This document shows positions 29,644-38,447 of a DNA stretch of 64,000 bases, piece after piece. The DNA lies in assembly GCA_005881575.1 (NCBI GenBank), contig VBCA01000017.1, positions 17,812 through 81,811 of the forward strand. Reading direction: 5' to 3'. This stretch comes from Betaproteobacteria bacterium (lineage in GTDB: Bacteria > Pseudomonadota > Gammaproteobacteria > Burkholderiales > SG8-39). Position numbers and translations under genes: made by a program. Under the pieces are notes generated by a model, which made no database searches, was not told the DNA's origin, and saw only the letters and a program-made list of their open reading frames with translations. The first letter of the stretch is position 1. Every line of letters starts with the position of its first letter.

Positions 29644-30969
29644 ATGGGAACCCCTAGGGAAGTCTTCGTACCCGACATCGGCGACTTCAAGAACGTCGAT
29701 GTAATCGAGGTGCTCGTCAAACCGGGCGATGCAGTGCAGCCGGAACAGTCGCTGATCACCGTGGAATCGGACAAGGCGACGATGGAGATTCCGTCGCCGG
29801 CTGCCGGTGTGGTGAAGGACTTGCGGGTCAAGACCGGCGACAAGGTTTCACAGGGCAGTCCCATCCTCATCCTCGAAGAGACAGAAAGTGCTGCGGCGGC
29901 GCCGGCGAAGCCGGTCCCGAAACCTACAGACGCGCCCAAGGGAAAGCTCGCCCCGGTGCTTGCAGCCGTCCCGTCACCGGCCCCCGCCGCCCCCACAGTG
30001 GGCCGCGCCGAATCGATCTCCAATGCGTCTGCGCCGGGTCCTGGAGGGACGCCGCACGCGAGCCCCTCGGTGCGCAAGTTCGCGCGCGAGCTGGGCGTCG
30101 ACCTCATTCGGGTCAAGGGCTCGGGCCCGAAAGGACGCATCACGCAGGCGGATGTCCAGGAGTTCGTGAAGGGAGTGATGAGGGGTGCGCCCGCCGCCGC
30201 CGCCGCGGTCGCCGCGCGCGGCGGACTCGTTCTGGATCTGCCCGAGTGGCCGCAGGTGGATTTCGCGAAGTTCGGCCCGATCGAAACCAAACCGCTGTCG
30301 CGAATCAGGAAGCTTTCCGGGGGGTTCCTGCACCGCAACTGGATCTCGATCCCGCATGTCACTCAGCACGACGAGGCCGACATCACCGAGCTCGAGGCGT
30401 TCCGCAAGGAGAACGCGCAGGTCGCGGAAAAAGGAGGCTTCAAACTCACCATGCTCGCGTTCCTGGTGAAAGCTTCGGTGAACGCGTTGAAGGAGTTTCC
30501 GGACTTTAACGCATCCCTTGACAAGACTGGCGAGAACCTGATCGTCAAGAAGTACTATCACATCGGAGTTGCGGTCGATACGCCCGACGGCCTACTGGTG
30601 CCAGTGATCCGCGACGCTGACCGCAAGGGTGTTTTCGATTTGGCGAAGGAGCTGGCTGAAATTTCCAAGGCAGCGCGCGAGAAAAAACTCAAGCCCGACA
30701 GCATGCGCGGCGGCACCTTCAGCATCTCCAGCCTTGGCGGCATCGGTGGCACGGCGTTCACGCCCATCATCAACGCACCCGAAGTTGCGATTCTCGGTGT
30801 GGCGAGATCGCAGATGCGGCCGGTGTACAAGGACGGGACTTTCGCTCCGCGGCTGATGCTGCCCCTGTCGCTCGCCTACGACCACCGCGTCATCGACGGT
30901 GCCGCCGGCGCGCGCTTCACGACCTATCTGGCCTCAGTCCTCTCCGACATCCGCCGCACCCTTTTATGA
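29644..30969 (+). CDS. aceF: Dihydrolipoamide acetyltransferase (PDH E2)
   Basis: This 441-residue E2 core protein has one lipoyl domain (Lys44 in [10 protein letters not shown]). An Ala/Pro-rich linker follows, then a peripheral-subunit-binding domain (SVRKFARELGVDLIRVKGSG) and the catalytic domain, whose YDHRVIDGAAGARF holds His414 and Asp418. It transfers acetyl groups to CoA. A single lipoyl domain contrasts with three in E. coli. The next gene, lpdA, brings a second, nearly identical lipoyl domain. Confidence 0.97.
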   Translation: MGTPREVFVPDIGDFKNVDVIEVLVKPGDAVQPEQSLITVESDKATMEIPSPAAGVVKDLRVKTGDKVSQGSPILILEETESAAAAPAKPVPKPTDAPKGKLAPVLAAVPSPAPAAPTVGRAESISNASAPGPGGTPHASPSVRKFARELGVDLIRVKGSGPKGRITQADVQEFVKGVMRGAPAAAAAVAARGGLVLDLPEWPQVDFAKFGPIETKPLSRIRKLSGGFLHRNWISIPHVTQHDEADITELEAFRKENAQVAEKGGFKLTMLAFLVKASVNALKEFPDFNASLDKTGENLIVKKYYHIGVAVDTPDGLLVPVIRDADRKGVFDLAKELAEISKAAREKKLKPDSMRGGTFSISSLGGIGGTAFTPIINAPEVAILGVARSQMRPVYKDGTFAPRLMLPLSLAYDHRVIDGAAGARFTTYLASVLSDIRRTLL

Positions 30970-30976
30970 GGACGGC

Positions 30977-32722
30977 GTGGCGCAGATGATCGAAGTCAAG
31001 GTACCGGATATCGGGGATTTCAAGGACATCGACGTCATTGAAGTACTGGTGAAACCCGGTGACCGTGTAGCCAAGGAAACCTCCCTCATCACGCTCGAGT
31101 CCGACAAGGCGACGATGGAAATTCCGTCCACGGACGCCGGCGTCGTCAAGGAGCTGTGGGTCAAGGTCGGGGACAAGGTCTCTCAGGGGTCGGTCATCGC
31201 CTTGCTCGAGGCGGAGAGTGCGGTGGTGGCGCCGTCCGCGCCGCGTCCGGCCGCCCCTGCGGCATCGACGATTTCCGCACCTGCCGCAACCAAGGCCTAC
31301 GGCGGCGCAGCCGACATGACTTGTGACATGCTGGTGCTGGGTTCCGGTCCTGGCGGTTATTCGGCCGCCTTCCGCGCCGCCGACCTCGGCTTGAACAGCA
31401 TTCTGGTCGAACGTTATCCGACGCTCGGCGGCGTCTGCCTGAATGTCGGCTGCATCCCGTCGAAAGCGCTCCTGCACGTCGCTGCGGTCATGGACGAGGC
31501 AAAGCATCTGTCGGAGCACGGCATCGGCTTCGGCGAGCCGAGGGTGGATCTCGACGCGTTGCGCGCGTGGAAGAACAAGGTAGTGGGCAAGCTGACCGGA
31601 GGGCTTACGGGCATGGCGCGCTCGCGCAAAGTGACGGTGCTGCAGGGTACCGGGGCCTTCCTAGGGCCGAACCATCTTGCCGTAGAAGCGAAGGACGGGC
31701 GCAAGGTCGTCGCATTCAGAAACGCGATCATCGCAGCGGGCTCGCAATCGGCGAAGGTCCCCTTTATTCCGGAGGACCCGCGAATCGTCGACTCGACCGC
31801 GGCGCTTGAGCTGCGGCAACGGCCGAAGCGCCTGCTCGTGATTGGAGGCGGCATCATCGGCCTGGAAATGGGCACGGTATATTCCACCCTCGGCGCCCGG
31901 CTGGATGTGGTCGAGGTGCTCGATGGCCTGATGTCCGGGGTAGACCGGGACCTGGTCAAGGTATGGCAGACGTTCAACGCGCGCCGCTTCGACAACGTCA
32001 TGCTGAAGACCAGGACCGCCAAGGTCGAAGCCGTGAAGGAAGGACTGAGGGTGTCTTTCGAAGGCGAGAACGCCTCGGCAAAGCCGCAGCTCTACGACAT
32101 GATCCTGGTTTCCGTGGGCCGGACTCCCAACGGCAGGAAGATCGGGGCCGACGCCGCCGGCGTAGCGGTGAACGAGCGCGGCTTCATCCCCGTGGACGCG
32201 CAAATGCGCACCAACATCCCGCACATCTACGCGATCGGCGATATCGCCAGGCTGCCGATGCTCGCGCATAAGGCGGTGCACGAAGGTCACGTCGCAGCGG
32301 AAGCTGCTGCGGGGCAGAAATCCTACTTCGACGCGCGCGTGATTCCCTCGGTAGCGTATACCGATCCTGAGATCGCCTGGGCGGGACTAACCGAGGAGGA
32401 AGCGAAAAACCAGGGAGTCAAATTCGGGGTTGCCAAATTTCCCTGGGCAGCTTCGGGACGCGCCATCGCCAACGGCCGCGACGAGGGCTTCAGCAAGCTG
32501 ATCTTTTCGGAGGAGTCGCAGCGCCTCATCGGCGGAGCCATCGTCGGAGCTGGAGCGGGCGATCTCATCAGCGAGATTGCGCTCGCCGTCGAAATGGGCG
32601 CCGACGCCGTCGATATCGGCAAGACCATACATCCGCATCCGACGACGAGCGAATCGGTTGGAATGGCGGCAGAGCTGTATGAGGGCGTGTGCACCGATCT
32701 GCCACCGTCGAAACGGCGATGA
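30977..32722 (+). CDS. lpdA: Dihydrolipoyl dehydrogenase with N-terminal lipoyl domain (PDH E3)
   Basis: About 581 residues. A lipoyl domain (Lys44 in [15 protein letters not shown]) joins through an Ala/Pro linker to a flavin disulfide reductase. FAD binding is at [15 protein letters not shown], the redox disulfide at CLNVGC, NAD binding at [16 protein letters not shown], and the C-terminal His-Pro at [10 protein letters not shown]. It reoxidises dihydrolipoamide using NAD. GTG 30977 is favoured because GAGG sits 5 nt upstream; ATG 30986 is the alternative. It overlaps rpiA by 4 bp (ATGA). Confidence 0.96.
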   Translation: MAQMIEVKVPDIGDFKDIDVIEVLVKPGDRVAKETSLITLESDKATMEIPSTDAGVVKELWVKVGDKVSQGSVIALLEAESAVVAPSAPRPAAPAASTISAPAATKAYGGAADMTCDMLVLGSGPGGYSAAFRAADLGLNSILVERYPTLGGVCLNVGCIPSKALLHVAAVMDEAKHLSEHGIGFGEPRVDLDALRAWKNKVVGKLTGGLTGMARSRKVTVLQGTGAFLGPNHLAVEAKDGRKVVAFRNAIIAAGSQSAKVPFIPEDPRIVDSTAALELRQRPKRLLVIGGGIIGLEMGTVYSTLGARLDVVEVLDGLMSGVDRDLVKVWQTFNARRFDNVMLKTRTAKVEAVKEGLRVSFEGENASAKPQLYDMILVSVGRTPNGRKIGADAAGVAVNERGFIPVDAQMRTNIPHIYAIGDIARLPMLAHKAVHEGHVAAEAAAGQKSYFDARVIPSVAYTDPEIAWAGLTEEEAKNQGVKFGVAKFPWAASGRAIANGRDEGFSKLIFSEESQRLIGGAIVGAGAGDLISEIALAVEMGADAVDIGKTIHPHPTTSESVGMAAELYEGVCTDLPPSKRR

Positions 32723-33381
32723 CCCAGGACGAGCTCAAGCAGGCAGTCGCCCGCGAGGCGATCAAGCACGTGGTGGAGGACGCCGTGATCGGCGTCGGCA
32801 CAGGGTCCACCGCCAGTCTTTTCATCGACGAGCTTGCCAGAATGAAGAATCGCATTGCCGGCGCGGTCGCGAGCTCGGAAGGGTCCGCTGAGCGGCTCAA
32901 GGGTCGCGGCATTCGCGTCTTGGATCTCAACAGCGTCAACGAGCTGCCGGTCTATATCGACGGTGCGGACGAAATCACCGAGCACCTCGCCATGATCAAG
33001 GGCGGGGGCGGCGCGCTCACCCGAGAGAAAATCGTCGCCGCGGTGGCGAAGAAGTTCGTTTGCATCGCGGACGAGTCGAAGCTCGTTCCGGTGCTTGGCA
33101 AATTTCCGCTGCCGGTCGAAGTGATTGCGATGGCACGCGCCTATGTGGCGCGCCAGATGGTGAGGCTCGGCGGACAGCCCAAGCTTCGCCAAGGCATTAC
33201 CACCGATAACGGCAACATCATCCTCGACGTGTGGGGGCTCTCGATCCTCAATCCGGTCGAGCTGGAAACGGCGCTCAACAATATCGCCGGCGTCGTCACC
33301 AACGGATTGTTCGCCCGGCGCCGAGCCGATGTGCTCCTGCTCGGAACCAAGACGGGCGTGAGAACGATCGCCCGGAAATAG
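32719..33381 (+). CDS. rpiA: Ribose-5-phosphate isomerase A
   Basis: This 220-residue enzyme interconverts ribose 5-phosphate and ribulose 5-phosphate. [15 protein letters not shown] (phosphate loop), YIDGADEI and [13 protein letters not shown] are the family active-site segments. ATG 32719 overlaps the lpdA stop (ATGA), so translation is probably coupled. A longer frame from 32689 would start inside lpdA and is not needed. Pairing with PDH genes is unusual; no other pentose-phosphate gene is adjacent. Confidence 0.96.
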   Translation: MTQDELKQAVAREAIKHVVEDAVIGVGTGSTASLFIDELARMKNRIAGAVASSEGSAERLKGRGIRVLDLNSVNELPVYIDGADEITEHLAMIKGGGGALTREKIVAAVAKKFVCIADESKLVPVLGKFPLPVEVIAMARAYVARQMVRLGGQPKLRQGITTDNGNIILDVWGLSILNPVELETALNNIAGVVTNGLFARRRADVLLLGTKTGVRTIARK

Positions 33382-33386
33382 AGCGC

Positions 33387-33659
33387 CTACTTGTCCGGTG
33401 GCACGTAGCCGGAAGCCACGTCGGCTCCGGATCCGAAGAAATGCTTCTCCATCTGCTCGGCGAGATATTTCCGCGCACGCGGGTCGGCGAGGTTCAGCTT
33501 GTTCTCGTTGATGAGCATGGTCTGATGCTTGATCCAGGCCTGCCAGGCTTCCTTGGAGACATTCTCGTAAATGCGCTTGCCGAGCTCGCCCGGGTAAGGG
33601 GGTAAGTCCAGCCCTTCCGCGTCGCGGCCGAGCTTGATGCATTTCACCATCCTTGTCAT
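33387..33659 (-). CDS. yggX: Probable Fe(2+)-trafficking protein YggX
   Basis: This 90-residue small protein contains [20 protein letters not shown] and [19 protein letters not shown], the conserved YggX core. Family members protect Fe-S clusters from oxidative damage and may hand iron to cluster assembly. The conserved Cys is near residue 7. It is 33 bp downstream of argA on the same strand. Confidence 0.95.
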   Translation of the reverse strand: MTRMVKCIKLGRDAEGLDLPPYPGELGKRIYENVSKEAWQAWIKHQTMLINENKLNLADPRARKYLAEQMEKHFFGSGADVASGYVPPDK

Positions 33660-33692
33660 TTTCGCAACCTCGATTCTGTTATCAGGTCGATT

Positions 33693-35006
33693 TTAAGTCC
33701 GCTTTACCAAAATTTTCGAGCGCCGCTGGTAGTTATACAGTGCTTTCCTTTCCCCCGGCAGAGCGGCGATATCCGCTTCGGCGAACCCGCGCTCTATGAA
33801 CCAGTGGGTCGCCCGCGTCGTGAGCACGAACAGCTTCTTCAGCTTGGAGGCTCGCGCCTGTGTCTCGACATGGTTCAGCAGGCGTTCGCCGTAGCCTGCG
33901 TCCCTGTAATCGGGCCGCACCGCGAGGCAGGCAAGCTCGCCGGCGCGGGCGTCCGGGAACGGGTAGAGTGCCGCGCAGCCGACGACCACCCCGTCGTGCT
34001 CGATCAACGAAAAGCGCCCGATCTCGCGTTCGAGCAGTTCGCGCCCGCGGCGCACGAGCGTCCCGTCTTCCTCGAGCGGCTCGATCAGCTTGAGAATGCC
34101 CCCCGCATCGTCGATCTCGGCCGGGCGTAGCTTCACCACCTTGTCGGATGTGATCATGGTGCCCGAACCTTCATGGGTGAACAATTCGATCAGCAGAGCG
34201 CCGGGGACCGTCCGGCTGATGATATGGGCGCGTTGCATTCCCCCGCGCACGGCCTCGACGGCGTGTGCGAGGTAAAGCCGCGTATCGTCGGACAGACGGT
34301 TGCTGCGTGCGAGCAGCCCCGCTGCCTCCTCCGCCGTGAGCTCTGGCAGCAACTCGCCCTCCTTGTCCTGTACGGGCGCATCGGAGAAGAAGATCAGCTT
34401 TTCGGCGTGGATCGCCGTCGCCGTTGCCACCGCTACGTCTTCCATGGCGAGGTTGAAGACCTCGCCCGTGGGCGAATAGCCGACGGGCGACACGATCGCG
34501 ATGTTGCCGGCGTCCAGACACCCCGCGATCGCCTGCGCATCGACCTTGCGCACCGAGCCGGTGTACTGGAAGTCGATGCCGTCGTGCACGCCCATCGGCT
34601 GCGCCGTGATGAAATTTCCCGAGACGCTGTTGATCGCGGCGCCCGCCATGGGCGAGTTGGGAAGGCCCAGGGACAGCAACGCGTCGATCTCCACACGCAA
34701 CAAGCCGACAGCCTCTTTCACACATTCGAGCGCAACGGGATCCGTGATGCGCAACCCCTTCGCATAGCGCGAGCGGAGCTTGCGGCGCTTGAGTTGCGCC
34801 TCGATCTGCGGGCGTGAGCCGTGCACCAGTACCACGCGTATGCCGGTGCTATGAAGTAGGCTGATGTCGTGTGCGAGGTCGACGAACCTGCGCTCCGCGA
34901 ATATCTCTCCGCCAAACGCAAGTACGAAGGTCTTTCCGCGGAACGCGTGGAAATACGGGGCAACAGAGCGAACCCAGCTGACGAACTGGGTGGGATGGGA
35001 CGGCAT
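33693..35006 (-). CDS. argA: Amino-acid N-acetyltransferase (N-acetylglutamate synthase)
   Basis: This 437-residue protein catalyses the first step of arginine synthesis. The N-terminal amino-acid-kinase-like domain (VLAFGGEIFAERRFVDLAHD, RVVLVHGSRPQIEAQL) senses arginine in this family. A linker leads to a C-terminal GNAT domain with the CoA loop VRPDYRDAGYGERLL and the final THWFIERGFAEAD. Length matches the family (about 440). A -10 element lies about 30 nt upstream; rsmE is 75 bp further upstream on the same strand. Confidence 0.96.
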   Translation of the reverse strand: MPSHPTQFVSWVRSVAPYFHAFRGKTFVLAFGGEIFAERRFVDLAHDISLLHSTGIRVVLVHGSRPQIEAQLKRRKLRSRYAKGLRITDPVALECVKEAVGLLRVEIDALLSLGLPNSPMAGAAINSVSGNFITAQPMGVHDGIDFQYTGSVRKVDAQAIAGCLDAGNIAIVSPVGYSPTGEVFNLAMEDVAVATATAIHAEKLIFFSDAPVQDKEGELLPELTAEEAAGLLARSNRLSDDTRLYLAHAVEAVRGGMQRAHIISRTVPGALLIELFTHEGSGTMITSDKVVKLRPAEIDDAGGILKLIEPLEEDGTLVRRGRELLEREIGRFSLIEHDGVVVGCAALYPFPDARAGELACLAVRPDYRDAGYGERLLNHVETQARASKLKKLFVLTTRATHWFIERGFAEADIAALPGERKALYNYQRRSKILVKRT

Positions 35007-35032
35007 GGTTGCGTTGTTCTTAAGGAACCCCG

Positions 35033-35041
35033 ATTCTAGCC
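35033..35041 (-). promoter_or_regulatory. -10 promoter element of argA
   Basis: On the minus strand GGCTAGAATCGGGG carries TAGAAT (forward 35033-35038), about 26 nt before the argA ATG. It shares the TAGAAT-plus-GC-rich pattern with pcm and folD but lacks the TG extension. Confidence 0.4.
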
Positions 35042-35081
35042 AGTTGCCCCCGCTAGATACAGCGCGCCCGGCATGCAGAGA

Positions 35082-35822
35082 CTAACAATCGCCCCACAGC
35101 GCCTGCATCGCTGCGATCGCTGCGAGCGGCGCGGTCTCAGTGCGAAGCACCCGCGGCCCGAAGCGGACCGCAACGAACCCTCTCCTTTCCGCGCGCTGCC
35201 GCTCCTCGGGCGCGAGCCCTCCTTCCGGTCCGACCAGCAAAGTCACCTTGCCCGGCGGTTCAAGCCGTTTCAAGTCTCGATCGGCATCGGGCGCAAGAAG
35301 CAGCCGCAATCCGTCGGCGGCCGCCTGACCAAGAAACCCATCGAAGTCGATGATCGCTGCGACCTCCGGTACGTGGTTGCGTCCGCATTGCTCGCAGGCG
35401 GCAATCACGACGTTGCGCCAGTGGGCGACGCGCCTGTCGGCGCGATCGCTCGAGAGTCTCATTACGGAGCGCTCGCTCGCGATGGGCACTATCCTGGAGA
35501 CGCCAAGCTCGGTGGATTTCTGCAAGGTAGCGTCCATCCGATCTCCGCTCGATACGCACTGAGCGAGCGCGATGACCAGAGGCGACTCGCGCTCCGACGT
35601 CTGTCTCGATATCACATGGGCACGCGCATCGCGGCGGGAAACCCGCGTCAGCTCGGCGGAGAATTCCCCGCCCTCTCCGTTGAACAAGACGACCGCGTCG
35701 CCGCGGCGCAGGCGCAGGACCGCACAATGACGCGCCACCCGCTCCGGCAAATCGATCTCGGCACCGAGGGAAAGCTGCATCGGTGCAAAAAACCGCGGGA
35801 CGCAAGCTGGAAGAGCTTTCAT
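35082..35822 (-). CDS. rsmE: 16S rRNA m3U1498 methyltransferase
   Basis: This 246-residue SPOUT-class methyltransferase makes N3-methyluridine at position 1498 of 16S rRNA. LLVGPEGGLAPEER is the SAM-binding knot loop, with RFGPRVLRTETAPLAAI at the C-terminal trefoil. The PUA-like N-terminal domain holds HCAVLRLRRGDAVVLFNGEG. Length matches (about 243). It faces the FAH-family gene across a 306-bp region. Confidence 0.95.
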   Translation of the reverse strand: MKALPACVPRFFAPMQLSLGAEIDLPERVARHCAVLRLRRGDAVVLFNGEGGEFSAELTRVSRRDARAHVISRQTSERESPLVIALAQCVSSGDRMDATLQKSTELGVSRIVPIASERSVMRLSSDRADRRVAHWRNVVIAACEQCGRNHVPEVAAIIDFDGFLGQAAADGLRLLLAPDADRDLKRLEPPGKVTLLVGPEGGLAPEERQRAERRGFVAVRFGPRVLRTETAPLAAIAAMQALWGDC

Positions 35823-36128
35823 GCCGCGATTTTATCCAAGGCGGACCCCGGCCTTGACTTTCTCTGTAACCCCATGATTTCAAGGAAACTACGGCTTTTT
35901 TCGCCGTGGCGCTGTTATAATCCGGGCAATAAGAATAGCTCTGGGGAGAACGGCTTACGTAGGAGACCGGCCGCACCAATTGCTCTCGTTGCGCTGCCGC
36001 CCAGGAGGGAATGGGCGGCTCAAGACTGCGACGATATCGAGCACCCTTGCTTGCACCCAGCCTGCGCTTGCTCCAAGAGTTGCGATTTTTTTAAGCGGCC
36101 GCACGATGATCTGGAAAGGAAGCCAAAA
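35823..36128 (+). promoter_or_regulatory. Intergenic region with the FAH-gene promoter and long leader
   Basis: These 306 bp lie between rsmE and the FAH-family gene. A TATAAT at 35916-35921 could serve the plus strand, but no good -35 is seen. It would leave a leader of about 200 nt. That leader contains a 27-codon reading frame (36011-36094) behind AGGAGG and ends in a 7-T run at 36086-36092. No longer gene or RNA family is recognised. Confidence 0.4.
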
Positions 36129-36980
36129 ATGAAGCTTTGTCGTTACGGCAGGAACGGGTTCGAAAAACCGGGCGTCATCGACGCGCAAGGACAGTTGCGC
36201 GATTTGTCAGGGGTCCTCTCCAACATCGACCAGGAAACGATTTCCTCTAAAGGTTTGACGAAGCTGCGCAAGATTCGTCCAGAATCGCTGCCCTTGGTGC
36301 GCGGCAACCCGCGCTTCGGCGTGCCGTACACGGGCATCTCCAAATTCGTTGCCATCGGCCTGAATTACGTCGATCACGCGCACGAAGCGGGTCTGCAAAT
36401 ACCCGCCGAGCCGGTAGTTTTCATTAAGGCGACGACGTGCATCAGCGGCCCGAACGATGATATCCAGCAGCCGCGCAATTCCACCAAGCTCGATTACGAG
36501 GTCGAGATTGCGATCGTGATCGGGACGCGCGCCGAATATGTACCGGAGGACGAGGCTCTGGCCCACGTCGCCGGCTACACGATCGTGAATGACGTATCCG
36601 AGCGTGCCTTCCAGCTGCAGTCCTCCCAGTGGGACAAAGGCAAAGGATGTGACACCTTCGGACCGATCGGACCATGGCTCGTCACGACCGACGAGATCAC
36701 CAATCCCCAGGTGCTCGACGTCTGGCTCGACGTCAACGGCGAACGCCGGCAATCCTCCAATACCAAGAACATGATCTTCTCCTGTGCGAAGCTCGTCTCG
36801 TACGTGAGCAACTACATGACGCTGCTCCCGGGTGACATCATTACCACCGGAACACCGGCCGGGGTGGCGCTGGGCATGAAGCCGACCCAGGCGTGGCTGA
36901 AGCCGGGTGACGTGGTCACCCTTGGCATCAAGGGACTCGGTGAACAGCGGCAAAAAGTGATTCCTTACACGGGAAAATAA
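36129..36980 (+). CDS. Fumarylacetoacetate hydrolase-family protein
   Basis: This 283-residue enzyme has the FAH fold. FVAIGLNYVDHAHEAGL is the opening, KLDYEVEIAIVIGTRA holds a metal-binding Glu, and GYTIVNDVSERAFQLQ, GPIGPWLVT and TTGTPAGVALG follow. Members hydrolyse C-C bonds of 2,4-diketo acids (for example fumarylpyruvate or 2,4-diketo-3-deoxy sugar acids). The length and motifs resemble the sugar-acid group. ATG 36129 follows GGAAAGGAAG. A much longer in-frame opening from 35073 is antisense to rsmE and is not real. Substrate unknown. Confidence 0.9.
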   Translation: MKLCRYGRNGFEKPGVIDAQGQLRDLSGVLSNIDQETISSKGLTKLRKIRPESLPLVRGNPRFGVPYTGISKFVAIGLNYVDHAHEAGLQIPAEPVVFIKATTCISGPNDDIQQPRNSTKLDYEVEIAIVIGTRAEYVPEDEALAHVAGYTIVNDVSERAFQLQSSQWDKGKGCDTFGPIGPWLVTTDEITNPQVLDVWLDVNGERRQSSNTKNMIFSCAKLVSYVSNYMTLLPGDIITTGTPAGVALGMKPTQAWLKPGDVVTLGIKGLGEQRQKVIPYTGK

Positions 36981-37044
36981 GCAAGCCTTCCCGTTTTGTT
37001 GAACGGCCTCAGCGTAGTGCACGGGCGCGGCCGAAGGGCTTGCT
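36980..37044 (+). repeat. Long inverted repeat downstream of the FAH gene
   Basis: AGCAAGCCTTC (36980-36990) pairs with GAAGGGCTTGCT (37033-37044) with one bulge. Inside, CGGCC (37004-37008) pairs with GGCCG. The structure starts at the last base of the FAH stop codon. There is no T-tract; it may stabilise or trim the 3' end. Confidence 0.5.
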
Positions 37045-37072
37045 TGCCGTGTGAAAGTCAAGAGTGTAGATT
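37044..37072 (+). promoter_or_regulatory. Candidate sigma-70 promoter of dadA
   Basis: TTGCCG (37044-37049), a 17-bp spacer and TAGATT (37067-37072) would start transcription near 37080, at the base of the next hairpin, 51 bp before the dadA ATG. Confidence 0.45.
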
Positions 37073-37079
37073 CGTTTGC

Positions 37080-37117
37080 GGGGGGATATAGCGCGAGCTT
37101 TCCCCCTTTTGCTTTTT
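37080..37117 (+). terminator. Terminator-like hairpin in front of dadA
   Basis: GGGGGA (37081-37086) pairs with TCCCCC (37101-37106), followed by TTTTGCTTTTT. It ends 13 bp before the dadA ATG, too close for a promoter to follow. It either stops FAH read-through or acts as a 5' leader hairpin or attenuator of dadA. Confidence 0.6.
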
Positions 37118-37130
37118 ATCGGAGGCGGGC

Positions 37131-38438
37131 ATGAGAGTGATCGTTCTCGGCGCCGGTGTCATAGGCACGACGAGCGCGTGGTATCTCGCGCAGAGCGGCC
37201 ACGAGGTCATGGTGGTGGACCGTCAGCCCGAACCTGCGCTTGAGACGAGTTTTGCAAATGGCGGGCAGATTTCGGTCAGCCACTCCGAACCCTGGGCCAA
37301 CCCGACCGCTCCGTTGACGATCTTGAAGTGGTTCGGGCGCGAGGACGCCCCGCTGCTCTTTCGGCCGCGCGCCGACCTCGCCCAATGGCTTTGGGGCGTG
37401 CGCTTCCTCTTTGAATGTTTGCCGGGCCGGACCCGTCGCAACACCGATTCCGCTTTCACACTCGCGCTGTACAGCCGCGAGCAACTGCGTCAACTGCGCC
37501 GCGATACCGGCATCCGCTACGATTTTGATACCCGGGGCATCCTGCACCTGTACGAGGACGGTGACGAATTCGAGCACGCGAGGAAACAGGCCGGGCTGCT
37601 CAGGGCTCGCGGCCTTGACATCGAAATCAAGACGCCCGAAGGGTGCCTCGCGATCGAGCCGGCGCTCAAACATTCCATAGCACGGGTCGTGGGGGGAGCC
37701 TACGCGGCTTCCGATGAATGCGGCGACGCGCAGGTTTTTACTCGAGCCTTGTCCGATCTTTGTGGGGCGCACGGCGTGAGTTTCCGGTTCAATGTAAGCG
37801 TGAAGCGCCTCGAAGCCGCGCGGGGAGCGATCGAGCGCGTGGTCATAGACGGCGAAAAAGGAATCGAGGAGTCTCTGCGCGCTGAAGCTTACGTTGTTGC
37901 GCTGGGAAGCTATAGCCCGCTCCTGCTCGCGCCGATCGGCGTCTCGATACCGGTGTACCCCGTGAAGGGCTATTCCGTTACCTTGCCCCTTGAGCCCGGT
38001 GACGAAGCCCCGCAAATGAGCCTAACCGATCACGCGCGCAAGATCGTGATCTCGCGACTGGGCGATCGCTTGCGCGTGGCAGGCACCGCGGAGTTGAACG
38101 GCTACGACACCGAGATGAACGAGCCCCGCTGTGCGGCGCTCGTCAAGCGCTGCTTCGAATGGTTTCCGAACGCGGGACGTCCGGAGCGCGCGCAGTTCTG
38201 GACGGGACTGCGACCGGCCACCCCCAACAATCTTCCGCTGATTGGACGTTCGAAGTACTCCAACCTTTTTCTCAATACAGGGCACGGCACGCTCGGGTGG
38301 ACGCTTGCGTGCGGCTCGGGTCGAGCCCTTGCCGACATCGTGAGCGGCCGAAAACCGGAGCCCGAGTTCGGTTTCCTCGGGTTCGAGACCAAAACGAAAA
38401 GGGCAACTCTCTCGGTTACCCCGCACCCAACCGGCTGA
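37131..38438 (+). CDS. dadA: D-amino acid dehydrogenase small subunit
   Basis: This 435-residue membrane-associated flavoprotein oxidises D-amino acids (D-alanine best) to 2-oxo acids and feeds the quinone pool. The N-terminal FAD motif is VIVLGAGVIGTTSAWYLAQ, then ETSFANGGQISVSHSEPWAN. YPVKGYSVTLPL and GLRPATPNNLPLIG near the end are family signatures. The ATG at 37131 follows GGAGG. No alanine racemase gene is adjacent. Confidence 0.95.
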   Translation: MRVIVLGAGVIGTTSAWYLAQSGHEVMVVDRQPEPALETSFANGGQISVSHSEPWANPTAPLTILKWFGREDAPLLFRPRADLAQWLWGVRFLFECLPGRTRRNTDSAFTLALYSREQLRQLRRDTGIRYDFDTRGILHLYEDGDEFEHARKQAGLLRARGLDIEIKTPEGCLAIEPALKHSIARVVGGAYAASDECGDAQVFTRALSDLCGAHGVSFRFNVSVKRLEAARGAIERVVIDGEKGIEESLRAEAYVVALGSYSPLLLAPIGVSIPVYPVKGYSVTLPLEPGDEAPQMSLTDHARKIVISRLGDRLRVAGTAELNGYDTEMNEPRCAALVKRCFEWFPNAGRPERAQFWTGLRPATPNNLPLIGRSKYSNLFLNTGHGTLGWTLACGSGRALADIVSGRKPEPEFGFLGFETKTKRATLSVTPHPTG

Positions 38439-38447
38439 CGCCTGCGT

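Noticed and set aside
35073..36128. N-terminal extension of the FAH-family protein (635 codons in total)
   Set aside because: The extra region is antisense to rsmE and has no domain; the family's N-terminus fits ATG 36129.
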